The translations under genes and the position numbers were made by a program. Of a stretch of 64,000 nucleotides of DNA, positions 10,528-22,687 are shown in pieces. Origin of the DNA: Cordilura impudica (Eukaryota; Arthropoda; Insecta; Diptera; Scathophagidae). The notes beneath the pieces are model-generated. The model was not told the DNA's origin and did no database searches. It worked only from the letters and a program-made list of their open reading frames with translations. Position 1 is the first letter of the stretch, and each line of letters begins with the position of its first letter. The DNA is taken from positions 185,795,758-185,859,757 of the forward strand of contig OY821520.1 in the NCBI GenBank assembly GCA_963682025.1. The letters are read 5' to 3'.

Positions 10528-11442
10528 TCATGCCTTATTTTTCGTCGATTTCCGACTTTCTAAATTCTTATTCCACCATGGCACTCTATAAATAATATTT
10601 TTGTTTGTTTGGGGGATAGATATGTTTGCGGATTGTAATATAATTTTGCAGATATTTGCACTTTCCTTGTTAATATTTGTGCTGATAGGTCGGGCCATAT
10701 CATATATAAGACAGTTTTCACTATATTTTTGCCAGTTAGCATCCTGGGTGCGAAATTTAGGTCTAAAAAATGTGCTATCGGTAGAACGTGGGAAGAGAGA
10801 TATTATTATGGGGAAGTGGTCACTTCCACATAAGTTATTTTCCGTTTTCCTTTCTGTAAGATTAGCCATACTCGAAGAGCAAAAAGTAAGGTCAAGATAT
10901 GAGAAAGTGCCGTGTGTATTTAAATGGCTAGGTGTTTTATCGTTTAACAGGATATAATCGGAGTTATCAATGAAATTGGCAACCGTGTTGCCTCTTCCGT
11001 TACTAGTGTGGGAACCCCAGTTTTTGTGGGAGCTATTGAAATCGCCAATTATGAGGCATGGTATGCCTATATTATTAAACATATTTTTTAAGTTGTTATC
11101 ATCGAAGCCTATGTTGGGGTGAATGTAGGTAGTTGTGATGCAAAATCTTATTTTTGAAGTTACCTCAAACCGTAAAGCGTCAAAATCGTCTGCTATATTG
11201 ACCTGACTATGTTTTAGAGAATTATGGATTAACAAAGCTACTCCACCGTACCGTGTTGTAGAGGTGTTAACATGGTAAAAGGAAAAATTAATTGGGATTG
11301 GAATAGGAACATTAGGGTAGTTATGGACATGGGTTTCTTGTAGTGAGATGATTTTCGGATTGTACTTTTTTATTAATATTTGAAGTTCATTATAATTGTT
11401 TTTGTATCCATTTATGTTTCATTGGATGACATTGAGTGTCAT
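10528..11442 (-). pseudogene. LINE ORF2 N-terminus: AP endonuclease
   Basis: The start ATG at 11442 opens MTLNVIQ, followed by TGA (11421-11419) in place of the invariant Trp codon of the I-clade start motif, then NINGYKNNYNELQ. After that one stop the frame is open to 10528. Motifs: IISLQETHVHNYP (catalytic Glu), RYGGVALLIHNSL, CLIIGDFNSSHKNWGS (Asp/Asn), YLDLTF, and CGSDHFPIIISL (Asp-His). A further TGA at about 10530 interrupts the run into the linker. This domain makes the nick for target-primed integration. Two stop codons and no frameshift indicate moderate age. Confidence 0.87.
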
Positions 11443-11453
11443 TGTAGGAATAA

Positions 11454-12211
11454 ACAAGTAAGAAAATTATAGTCGGTCTAGACCGACTATACGATACCCT
11501 ATACCATGCGTTTAGAAACCCTATCTCTTAGGCCCAACTAAGTGGACATAGAAAATAAGCAAAAACCAAATTTGAAAAAATTTTGAAAAAGTTCATATCG
11601 GATGCTATATCTATATGGGGACTAGGTCCAAAAATGGACCGATCCTGACCATGGTTGGTAACATCTCCTGTATTTTGCAAAAACATATACAAACAACATT
11701 TGAGAAGAATCAGTGCAATATTTTTGTTTTTTAATAGATTTAAGTGAAAATCGGGAAGCAGCTCTATATGGGGCCAAAGGGAGCATTTTTGGACTACTCA
11801 TTAGTGGATGTAATGAACGCATACAGACCCAATTTGAGTAAGATCAATATGACAATTTGGATCTTATGGCAATTTATGTCGATTTCATATGGGTAATTTG
11901 TATGGGGGCTAGGTCTGAACATGGACCGATTCTCACCAATTTCAATAGCGTTCATCCCTTGGCCGATAAAAGCTTATATACCAAATTTCATCAAAATATA
12001 TTCATATTTCCGACCTGCAGTTTGATTACAAGCTTTACATGGACACACAGACGGACGGACGGACGGACGGACGGACATTGTTAAATCAACTCAGAAAGTG
12101 ATTCTGATTCGATCGGTATAATTAAAGATGGGTCTAGGTCAAATATTTTTGGTTGTTACAAACAGCAGCACAAAGTCATTATACCCAAACCACATAGTGG
12201 TATAGGGTATA
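11454..12211 (+). mobile_element. mini-me/DINE-1-like non-autonomous element, copy C
   Basis: 758 bp with the family ends, intact GTCGGTCTAGACCGAC palindrome and (GGAC)n with about 6 repeats near 12050-12075. It has a deletion of about 40 bp compared with copies B and E after CAAATTTGA near 11575. Flanking bases are A and A as in the other copies. It lies directly upstream of the I-clade LINE ORF2 start, which it faces away from. Confidence 0.85.
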
Positions 12212-12564
12212 AAAAGAAATCACCAAATTGAAAATTATATGCTTATAGAGGTCTATTATTTCAAATAAACCTCCTATAAGCACATAAATATTTTTCAGAT
12301 AGTATTTGAATTTATTAAGTCATATAAAGATTTTTTCCTCCCATTTTCCTTTAAAAATCATTAAAAATAATATAAAAACTATTTAATATCTTTCGATCCT
12401 ATGTATTATTTGTTGCAATATCTATATGTAAAGATAAGATCTCATATGTAAATATCAAAATTTGTTAAAATATGTAAATAAAGGAAGAATATTTAATTGA
12501 AAAAAAAAAATTATTATTTATTATCGGTATTATTTTAGAAGTGACCTCTATGAAACGAATCGAC
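12212..12564. other. AT-rich stretch with one imperfect hairpin
   Basis: No gene seen. TGCTTATAGAGGT near 12239 and ACCTCCTATAAGCA near 12269 form an imperfect stem with a loop of about 17 nt. Function unknown. Confidence 0.4.
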
Positions 12565-12566
12565 TA

Positions 12567-13060
12567 AAGGTGCTATTACACGAAATGTTTTTTACATATG
12601 TACTTTCACTTTTTTTATCCATATGAAATTCCTCATGTCTGTCAAAATTGTTTTTTACATACGATTCATAATTTTTGCTATCACACGTGCATATGCATTT
12701 TCGTATGACATAACCTCTAAATGTAAACAACAGCTGATTTAATTTGTGAATTTAAAAAAATTTATTGTTAAAAAAAAGGTTATATATTTTTTTATTGTTA
12801 AATAATACTAAACAATTTATTTTTCTTTCAATATTAATCTTTAAAATTTACTCTGTTTTTCTTTCGCCACAAGCAGTGTTGTATTTTCATATATTTGTCA
12901 TTCAAAAATAGAACCTGTTCTAATTGAAAATTGTACATGTGACTTTCCTCATGTATTGTACATAAACAATGTTTCATATGTATCACACGATGTGTACAAC
13001 TTTTGTTGTGGGAAAATTTGACAGTACATATGTAAAAAACACGTCATGTAATAGCACCTT
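12567..13060. mobile_element. MITE with 37 bp terminal inverted repeats and TA flanks
   Basis: Both ends start AAGGTGCTATTACA when read inward, and the repeat continues for about 37 bp with three mismatches, to TTTTTTACATATGTAC. The element is 494 bp, has no coding capacity, and is flanked by TA on both sides (12565-12566 and 13061-13062). TA duplication suggests a Tc1/mariner-type transposase acted on it. The interior has further ACATATG-like repeats. Confidence 0.8.
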
Positions 13061-13062
13061 TA

Positions 13063-14777
13063 GTAGACATTAACCGTATTCTAATTTGTTGTTTTAACAC
13101 AGTGTTGTATTTATATTTGTGTTTCCCATACATTTCTCTTATTAACCAAGGCAAACGCTACACAAGAAGAATTGTGTGTAAACACGGCCGACACTAATTG
13201 AACATGTATGACATTTTTCCACAAACAATTATAGATAATTTGCAGATTTTATAAAACAATTAAACACTTTCACTAAACTAACACAATATTTTGATTACTT
13301 ATTCACAAAATTTTACCATGCCTTTTAATATTTTCCTTTTAAACATATACATACAACCATTTACAAGCTACTAAACACTTTTATTAACTTAACAATAAAT
13401 ATTTTTATGTTTTTTCACAAACTTTTATTTTATTTCTGACACTATTTTTATATATATTTGCAAATATAATGCGGTATACAAAATGAAAATAAAAAGGATA
13501 TAAAAGGAAATGAAACTAGCAAAGGAAAAGGAGTTGCCACTTTGCGGAGAATATTTGTAATGTTATGAAAATTAGGAAAAACAATAGGAAACGGAAAAGA
13601 ATGATCACGTTTATATCAAATATATTTCAGAATAATCACACACAGCTTATTTTTAAAAAGTCAAAATATTACATAGGGAACACATTGATAAAAAGAGATA
13701 CACCATTGAGAGCTTACGAATACACCAAAAGATAAACAAGACAATGAACTTAAAAGAAGACACCAACAACATTAGTTCATGCTATATGGTTGCAATCAAC
13801 AAACTGTGATGTTAAAATAATCTGTTTTTAAATGTTAAATTTGTGGATCTATATGTTTTTGTGTTTTTCTATAATTTTATGTTCCATTTATAAATGTAAA
13901 GATTGTAGATTAATATAGAAATAATATTTTAAGGTAAAATTTATTGTTTGTCATTGATGTAAATGTTGTAATAACCAATGTTTTTATTTAATTAAATAGA
14001 CGTTCCCTTGATAAAGTAAACAAAATATCTACGAAACGTTGGGAAAGGAGAAATTAAAATGCAATTTTAATTACTTATAAAGGAATCAGGTCACATGAAC
14101 TCATTGATAATACAACAAAGAAAATATCTGGCCAAACATAATATAAATAAAATAATCAATTTCACTTCAGAAATTTTTTCAGAAATTATCGATAAAAATT
14201 CGGAAACCATCAATTGTATATCAGAAGTTAACATGATTAAAACAAAACCATTTCAATAAAAGCCATCCCCATTTTAAACACATTCTAAGCCACTTTTAAT
14301 ATTAAATCCTTTATTAAAACAATTGAGAATTACGAAAATAATATGCAGCAATTCAAAAAATTATGACAAATAAATTTAAGACCAATTTCGATATTTGTCA
14401 ACTTATATAATGCTAAAGGTAATTGAAAAAAAAAAAAACTATTTTTTGCGAAAAGGCTGTTTCTGGTATAACTTCGGCAATTATGAGTATAACAAACTGT
14501 AGTGGTAGTAAGTTTTGTTGTGTAAACATTAAGACATCTGTTTTTGTTTTTATTCTTTTATACACCTGAGTTTAACAATGATTAATAGAAACAATTTTAA
14601 AATATACTTAAGAAATGCTTTGTGTATGCGCTTAAAGATACTACCTCATTTTAATAAAAATATTCCAAGGTGGGAACATTGTTCAAAGAGAGGTAATCAA
14701 AGAATATAGCTAAAAGATATGAAAATAAAATTGGAGCTTAAATCTTGCTGAGTTTCAATTATTTCTAGATGTTATAC
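13063..14777. other. AT-rich intergenic region downstream of PRPF38B
   Basis: No gene seen. Part next to 14777 should be the PRPF38B 3' UTR. At about 13998-14048 there is a dispersed motif (TTCCCTTGATAAAG then CTACGAAACGTTGGGAAAGG) with a diverged inverted relative at about 59258-59305. Confidence 0.5.
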
Positions 14778-16668
14778 TCATCGATAACGTCTGTCCTCGG
14801 GCCGGCTTTTTGAACGGTGATGATGCTGCTCGCGTTCTGCTCCTCTTTTACGCTCCGAGTGAGAACGTGAATGTGATCTACTACGAGAACGACTTCTGGA
14901 GCGATGCTTATGTTTATGCTTCTTCTTATATTTTTCTCTATAGCGTTCACGTTCCCTACTCGTTCCGCGATATACACTTTCGGGTGAAGAAGTTTTTTCT
15001 TCACGACGTTTCGATTTACCATCACGAAGTTCTCGATAGTCTCTTGTAGACGTTTGATATTCGCCGCGATCATCATGTTCTCCTCGATAGTTTGAGATCG
15101 GATATCTGGATTCTTCGCGACAACGCCCCCGTTCACGTTCTCGATCGTCATATTCAGCATCGGGTTCAGACGCAAATTCATCTCTGCTAGCACGGGCATT
15201 TGTAGTGGCTAGCCCAGGTCCAGCATTCAATTGGTGAACCGTTACATTGTTTTCTCGACAATATTGTTCTATTTTCTTTTCAATTTGTTTTTGCATAGGT
15301 ACCGGTATTCTTGGAAATAGGGTAGAAAACCAATCTAGTTTTGTCAAATATTGATAAACCACTTGGCCCATAGTAATAACCTAAAAGAAACGATGGAAAA
15401 AAGCAAAGCAATAGTTTAAAGCAACTCCCAGACTTAACGAAATAGGTACATATAACAATTTAGTATAGTATCATACAATCGACTCACCTGGCCACCACCG
15501 GCTTTAACATCAATTAACTCTTCATCTTGAAGATAGTCTTCATACCAATCATATAAATCAGCCGGTGGTTGGGTATAACGTAAGTACATAAAACCTTAAC
15601 GACGAAGAAAGACAAAAGAAACAAATAGTTTAGTAATCTTTACATTAAAGAAAACACACAATACTATAAGGCGATTGGAGATCTGTTTAAAAAACTTGTA
15701 TGCAACTGTAATTAACTTAAAAAAAAGTGATTGCGTTTTTTGTGGGTTACTCAATCGACTTACCACCTACCTAATGCCCTGATATAAGGGGAATCGGTAT
15801 GATTGATTAAACCATTAACTTGCTTACGCGTCAAACGTAACGTATACAATTTGTAGAGCAAACAATAGGCTGTGGAAACAATACCTCCGGCACCTACACC
15901 TCTAACCTAAAATAAAGTATTAAAATAATTATATGAACAAGAATAAACAAGAGTACTTATTTGTAAGCAAACAAATAAATAGAAACCTAACGAGATGTGT
16001 ATGATAATCAAAAAGTTTAAATACAAAACATTTTGCAAAAAAAAAAAAGTTGAAATATAATTGTGTATAAAAAAATATACACATTTATATAAAGAAAAAA
16101 AACTATGGAAACTATTCTTAAGAAATATCTGATTTCATATTCTCTACGTTATGATTCTTGATAAATTAATTCAAACGAAAAAGGTACATTTCATAAACTC
16201 ACACCGCCACACATGCCAGTTTGGCCGCTGGTTTTACGAGAGCCACGTTCCCAGGGTTCCATGTGCTTGACTTGATAGTAAATTTCATCAACCACCTCAT
16301 GATACGTCTTCAATTTGAATAAATGTACTAAAAATTTTAAATATATTTACATAACTTTCCTTTTTTGTTTGGTATAATCAACAATATTAAAGTGTTTGTT
16401 ACTGTACCTTTGCGGACGTACCTTTAAAGTAACTTGAACTCTGTATATTGGCCAATATTAGCGGATTTAAATTCATAGTGGCCTCATTGCCCCATAATGG
16501 CAAAGTGTTATGTTGCTTGCCCACCTTCTTAGCGGCCGACTGAGAAGAGGAAGCCTGGTAGTCTGGAATAATTTGCAAAAAAAAAAATACATATAGAATT
16601 TGTATACTTTTCCAAAACAGTTAATATATTTATAATTAATTTTACAATACCTCCTTACCTTCATCCAT
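14778..16668 (-). CDS. Prpf38B: Pre-mRNA-splicing factor 38B (PRP38 domain + RS tail), six exons
   Basis: Exons on the minus strand: 16668-16659, 16562-16422, 16327-16203, 15906-15771, 15594-15488 and 15380-14778. All introns have GT/AG ends and phases agree, giving 373 residues. The PRP38 domain runs from about residue 18 (LPLWGNEATMNLNPLILANI) through KTYHEVVDEIYY, GQTGMCGGVRGVG, LTRKQVNGLINHTDSPYIRA to LTKLDWFSTLFPRIPVP. A charged RS/RE-rich tail, with HRSRSRSRSRSHSRSHSE, fills the last 150 residues. The family acts in the spliceosome around B-complex activation; RS tails bind other splicing factors. This resembles PRPF38B, not PRPF38A. The start ATG gives only three codons before the first intron. 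It is intact and likely constitutively expressed in the nucleus. Confidence 0.93.
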
Positions 16669-18398
16669 TGTTAAATGGTATTTAATTAATTGTGAGCACT
16701 TAATTTATAATTTTACAACTAATTAACAAAATAGAAATAAAATCAAACAATTTTCAGCAGCAAACGTTTTCGAGAGAAAAGATGAAAAATTTTAGCAGCA
16801 TGCCCAGGGTTGCATTTCAATGGTAGCTTTCAGTATTGGTAAAGAAGATGGGGGTTAGAAAAAAACTAAATTTTTAGTATAAAAAATACAAATACTCTGT
16901 TTTTATATAAAAATATATTTATTACCAATTTATACTATTAATATAATTGGATTCTTTTTAGGTTAGTTTCAGCAAAAGTTTATGATTTTAAAATTTTACC
17001 AAAAAACTAATTACTAATTTTGGTTACTGCTGATGTTTGGCGAATCGAACCGAAACAACTATACATAGATCAATTTTTGAATCAAATGTTCTAAGGTTTT
17101 TGCTTTATTAAAAGTAAAACATTTGATCTTGGGCCTGATTAATTTCTAACTCCATAATTTTATGATAAAGATTGATAATAAGGTTTTTTATTGTTATATT
17201 TTTGAAAATAGAATATATAAATTATTTTATATAATATTTAGCCATGGGTTAATTTTGCATAGAAATAAATTTTAAATTTTTTCTTTAAATTTTATAAAAC
17301 GCACATAAATAATTCCTTTTCTTAGAATTTGAGACTTTGAAAGAAAAATATTTTTTTGAGCTTGCGCAGTTCAACAAGAAATTTTATCTTTAACGTAGTT
17401 AAAATACATAAGAATACGTTAACAAATATATTCTTAAAATAACACAAATATTAAAAAAAATAACAAACTTAAAGTGTTACGGCAGTTTTAAGAATTTTTG
17501 CAATAGTTTAAACTACTTGTGCATTTAAAATGTGATGTAAAATATACGATATTAAATAAATTACGGCTTGATTTTACAACTTTGCAGTCATTTACTCTTC
17601 AATAGTAAAAATGCCCTTGAACCTTCAGAACAAACAAACCAAGGAAATTTAATAAGCACTTATTTTGTGATATGACAGAAGATTTTTCAAGGCAAACATT
17701 TTTTATAAAGGTTGAAGTAAATAAATGTTAAATCCAAATTAAAGGGATTCTTTAATTATATACGATTCAATGTAAAAAGTGTTTGCATAAACACGAATAA
17801 TTATGAACAACAAACAATAAACAACTGTTTCAGTGAAAATATATACAGGCATGATACAGAGTCAAATTCCGCTTGAAAATGGAAAAAAGAAACACTCAAT
17901 TTACTAATTGGAATATAAATTTACTTTTTTAATTTAATCTAAACACTATTAAAATTGAGTATACTTTTATGTGTCTAAAAAGAGAATTTTATATTTTTTA
18001 ATAGGACCTAAGAGTATACAAATATTTTAAACTTTTATTTTTCAATGAAAAGTACAAAAGTTGAAAAGGCAATTGAAACTACCCAATTAAATCACTTCCG
18101 TACAAAATTTGTGACATCGGTGATATATTATTATTTAAATTGAATAAAATTTTAAATTTATATATTTAAAAAGGCTTATTTTATAAAGTTTTCAATGTAG
18201 AATATCATGATAAATTAAAGAAAAGCATCTGATTTATGTATTCTTAAATATTTTTATCATCTATAAAATCCAAATATGATAATTAAAGAACTTGGGTACA
18301 TTCACATTTTTTAAAGGTCGTCGAAATTGAATGTACAAAAACCTTTTTAAATAGTGCGTGGAAAATAAGAAGAAATCATACATTTCGAAAAATCATAC
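16669..18398. other. Intergenic region between divergent PRPF38B and Raf
   Basis: AT-rich, with no coding region supported. The bases just above 16668 should hold the PRPF38B 5' UTR and promoter, but no TATA box or initiator can be assigned with confidence. Confidence 0.45.
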
Positions 18399-18482
18399 CT
18401 TAATCGGTCTCGTCCACCGTCTAATAGTAATCTGTGGTCTCGTCTCTGGCATTGAGTATTCATCAGTGATTATATTAAACAT
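18399..18482 (-). other. Possible orphan coding exon
   Basis: On the minus strand an ATG at 18482, preceded by TACA, opens 28 codons that end exactly at a good donor (AAG|GTATGA at 18399/18398). The peptide is unusually rich in Arg and Pro (PETRPQITIRRWTRPIK) and its GC content is higher than the surrounding AT-rich DNA. That contrast is the main reason to note it. I could not find a matching downstream exon on the minus strand. It may be a small unrecognised gene, a decayed transposon piece or chance. Confidence 0.25.
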
Positions 18483-19469
18483 TGTAAAAATTGTTACGTT
18501 ATAATTGGTTAGATTGTTTCTACATGAAATTGTTCTACTTATTTAAAATAAAATTTAAAAGTTTTAGGATTCCATTAGATAACTGCAACAAAAATTCCAT
18601 AACAAGTTTATTTTAGAAATTTTTTTATAAAAACCCATAAACACTAAAATGATACTTTATTACACAACCTAGACAATGGTATTGAGGGCCATTGCTGTTT
18701 TAAGGTGCTACCAGACTTAGCGGTATTTATCAAATTAGGGGAAACTAATTATATCATATTAAATAAATTAAGTCTGTAAGTTGTTGATATATTATAGATA
18801 TTTAATTAATAATTGCAATGATATTTTAAATTATTTTTATTTATGTTTAAATTTTTTGCTAATTTATTTAAGATGAGTGTTTTATTTATTTTTACAAATA
18901 TATGGGGTTAGCGTTTTGTGTAATCTGGCAGCATTGCTGCGGTATCTAGCTGTTTAGTCCTTATTTTCTGCGAATTAAAAAAAATTATTTTCCGTGAAAA
19001 AAGGAAGACAAAGTAAAAAAGCCAATAAAATTAAAAAAATTAAATTAATGTAGAGAAAGAATAAATAGAAATATTGATTTTAAATACTTTAATAAGAAAA
19101 GGTGTAAATCATAGTTTAATGTGATGATAAATATATGTTACAAGTTTCCTATTTGCAGAATCTATCTTAAGCATGAACCAACAATATCCTGATATAGTGG
19201 ACTATTATTGTGATACAATGTAATTTTTACAGTTCCAAAACGTTGAGACAAGCCAGAATTAGCCCCAATGACTGTTGCTTGAGCAATCTATAAAATTAGA
19301 AGCAAACATTTTGCTAAAAAAAGAACACGATTCAGCAACCTACGCAAAGATTAGCAGCCGTTAGGATATTTTTATAACTCTGGGCTTGGTATATGGTGTC
19401 GAAAATTTTTTTTTGCTTACAATATATTAGCGGCCCTGATTTACGTACTTAAATTAGAATAGTAAAACA
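18483..19469 (+). other. Raf upstream region and 5' UTR
   Basis: No open frame of note. The sequence just upstream of the Raf ATG is AAAACA, a good insect initiation context. A possible acceptor (CTATTTGCAG, ending about 19160) suggests the 5' UTR could be spliced, but the transcription start cannot be placed. Confidence 0.4.
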
Positions 19470-21924
19470 ATGACGAGTACACCTTCCTCGGATGACAGCG
19501 AGGAACTGTATGATGCTATAACGGAGGAACTGAAAAATATCCAGTTGGTCATACATGTGACTAGGGAAAATATAGATGCTCTCAATGCGAAATTCGCAAA
19601 TTTACAAGAGCCGCCGCCTATGTATATAGCCGAGTATCAAGAGTTAACCTCCAAGTTGCATGAGTTGGAGGCCAAAGAGACTGAATTGATGGAACAGATG
19701 AGTGCTCAACAGGAATTTGAAGAAAAAGAGCTGCAACAACATAAGCAACAACAAGAATACAATGAATATAATGCGCATCAGTCGCATTATCAAAATCAAC
19801 AACAAATTCAAATGCAACAACAGTTAATGGCGAGGCCGGCTTATCATGGAAATGATATGGTACGTATAAGAGAAACTTACATGATTTATTTTAAAATTAA
19901 TAAAAATAAACACTTTTTTTTGGGGAATTTAAGACGGATAGTTTAATTTCATCGCAAAGTACTAACTATGGTGGCAGTCAATGTGGTACTTTAACACGCC
20001 AGCGTAAAGTTCTCCTGAGAGCCCATTTACCAAACCAGCAAAGAACCTCTGTGGAAGTAGTGCCGGGAGTGCGTTTATGCGATGCTTTGATGAAAGCTTT
20101 AAAGCTACGCCAGCTGACACCGGAAATGTGTGAAATAACCACCTCTGAAAATGGTCGTCACACCATTCCCTGGCATACGGATATTGGCAGTCTGCAGGTT
20201 GAGGAAATTTTTGTGCGCCTTTTGGATAAATGTCCCATTATGACCCATATATCCCATCAGTTTATACGGAAAACCTTTTTTTCGCTGGCCTTTTGTGAGT
20301 GCTGTCGAAGACTTTTGTTTACGGGATTCTATTGCAATCAGTGCAACTTTCGGTTTCATCAAAGGTGCTATGATAAAGTACCGACATTGTGTCAACAATT
20401 TCCGGTTGATAGTTACTATCAGCGTTTGCTAGCACAAAATCCAGAAAATGCTGTAGGAATTCTACATCCTGGACGAGGAGTGGTGGGCGATTTTTCAGTA
20501 ATATATTAGGAATTTGTTAAATATAAAGCAGCTGACATTTGTTATATTTACTTGTTACAGAACCGTCATCCTCGATCGATAAGTCAACAAGATCGTTCTA
20601 ATTCGGCCCCGAATGTTTGTTTTAATAATGTTAAACCTCTGACGGAAGCTCAATATAAGCTTGTGCAGGCTCATGGACCTTTACAACATGCAGGCGATCA
20701 TTCCAATTCGACACAGGCCTCTCCGACAAGCACGCTAAAAAATGTAAAGCGCGAAAGGGCTCGTTCGGCCGACGAAAGTAATAAAAATCTTTTATCTTCT
20801 AGAGACAATCGACAATCAGAAGAAAACTGGGTAGGTTGCTTTCTTATATATACATACACATTTAATTAAAAAAAACTTTGTAATGTATGGAATTATTATA
20901 GAACATTCAAGCAGAAGAAATTTTAATAGGCCCACGTATTGGTTCTGGTTCATTTGGAACGGTCTATAAAGCCCATTGGCATGGTCCGGTAGCTGTTAAA
21001 ACATTGAATGTAAAAACACCCAGTTTGGCTCAATTGCAGGCTTTTAAAAATGAAGTGGCCATGCTCAAGAAAACCAGACATTGTAATATTTTATTGTTTA
21101 TGGGTTGCGTTTCAAAGCCTTCGTTGGCCATTGTCACACAATGGTGTGAGGGCAGTAGTTTATACAAACATATACACGTCAAAGAAACCAAGTTCAAACT
21201 AAAAACGCTTATTGATATCGGCCGACAAGTGGCTCAGGGAATGGATTATTTGCATGCCAAAAATATTATACACAGGTGAGAGAGCGAATTGTATGATATT
21301 GTGTTTTTTTTTTTTTTCTTAATCTGCTTTTGATTTTGCAGAGACTTAAAATCCAACAATATTTTCCTACAAGATGAGTATTCCGTTAAAATTGGTGATT
21401 TCGGTTTGGCCACGGCGAAAACACGTTGGTCTGGTGAGAAACAAGCCAATCAGCCTACTGGCAGCATTTTATGGATGGCTCCCGAAGTTATACGCATGCA
21501 AGAACAAAATCCTTATACATTTCAATCTGATGTTTATGCTTTTGGCATAGCCTTGTACGAACTCTTGGCCGAGTGTCTACCCTACAGTCACATTAACAAC
21601 AAGGATCAAATACTTTTTATGGTAGGTCGTGGCTTATTGAAACCAGACATGTCACGAGTACGTTCTGATGCTCCGCAGGCCTTGAAACGTCTAACGGAAG
21701 ACTGTATAAAATATGATCGTAATGAAAGGCCTCTTTTTCGTCTGTTACTCAATATGCTTGAATATATTTGGCGTACTTTACCTAAACTACATCGCAGTGC
21801 TAGTGATTCGACTTTAACACAAACTCAATTGCAACATGATGATTTTCTCTATCCCTGTCCCAGTCCCAAGACACCAGTTAATTTTAATAGTTTTCAATAT
21901 TATCAAAGTGCTGGTAATATCTAG
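19470..21924 (+). CDS. phl (Raf): Raf serine/threonine kinase (pole hole), five coding exons
   Basis: Exons 19470-19859, 19934-20497, 20561-20830, 20902-21275 and 21342-21924 have GT/AG introns and consistent phases and give 726 residues, close to the fly orthologue. The N-terminus carries a conserved [20 protein letters not shown] block. The Ras-binding domain is at about 154-227 ([14 protein letters not shown]) and the C1 cysteine-rich domain at 238-284 ([17 protein letters not shown]...). A 14-3-3 site RSNSAP is centred on Ser333. The kinase domain has GSGSFGTV at about 422, AVKTL, HRDLKSNN (catalytic Asp534), DFG and APE. The protein relays Ras and receptor tyrosine kinase signals to MEK at the membrane. 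The C-terminal 14-3-3 motif is altered: RSAS687 is followed by Asp-Ser instead of the usual Glu-Pro. Otherwise intact. Confidence 0.97.
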
Positions 21925-22687
21925 CGATGCTGATCCGTTACAACTCTCGTGATAAAAACAATTTGAATCATAGATAACAAAAAAACTACTTTAACAAAAA
22001 AAAAAAAGCTTTTAAACTTTAAATTTAATGGTAAAAAGTGAAAAGAGCAATTGAATTGCTAAAAGTAATCAATGCAAGGAACATATTAAAATATATATAC
22101 ATACATACATTTAGCAAAAAAAGTATAAAAATTTATATTATAAAAATATAACTTTAACCTTTAAAAGCCGTTTATTGATTTCGAAGGCTTAAAAATGTTT
22201 TAAATTCAGCATAAATATCCTCTTGAAACTTAAAAATCAAAACATTAAATGCCTCCATTTTTAAACTTTTTAACAAAACAGAAGAAAAAAAATTAAATAC
22301 AAACCAAAACTTTTGGTTAACAACTTAAACGTAAATAACTTTATCTTAAATATTTGTATTGACTTATTGACATTGACTTTATTATGTTTAATAATTTTTT
22401 GTTTTATTTTTTTTTACAAAATGTCTCCTGTCTATTGTTTAGTCTATTTATTAAGTTTTGTTTTTTTTATATGAAAATATTTGTATTTTTGCAAATTTTT
22501 CAAATCTCAAGTTTCGAAAAGAGCTCTAACTAAATAGTTGACTAATGTGTAAAATAAATAAATAAACAATTTAAATCATGTAAATTAAATTATTAAAAAA
22601 AAAAAAAAATAAAAGAAATCTGTCTTAAATTTGATTTGACAAATTGATGTGAAACGAAAATATAAATTTGTATCATTTATCCCTTGT
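21925..22687 (+). other. Raf 3' UTR and downstream flank
   Basis: AT-rich non-coding sequence. AATAAATAAATAAAC near 22553 and AATAAAAG near 22609 are candidate polyadenylation signals, so the 3' UTR would be roughly 650 nt. Confidence 0.55.

Larger units (their letters stand above)
5908..11453 (-). mobile_element. I-clade LINE (endonuclease, RT, RNase H), interrupted by a Helitron
   Basis: Minus-strand LINE whose ORF2 spans 11442 to about 5960. Order: endonuclease (11442-10528), then a Helitron (10490-8634), the linker (8633-8194), reverse transcriptase (about 8218-7000) and RNase H (6876-5962). The presence of RNase H places it in the I/Loa group rather than jockey. ORF1 is missing: a mini-me-like element abuts just 11 bp upstream of the ORF2 start. 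Its 3' end converges on the truncated plus-strand LINE, which suggests it inserted into that element's RT domain. Confidence 0.85.

Noticed and set aside
14765..15199. Long open frame overlapping the RS tail of PRPF38B in another frame, and antisense frame 14810-15049
   Set aside because: Both are by-products of the repetitive Arg/Ser/Glu codons; the spliced PRPF38B frame explains the sequence fully.
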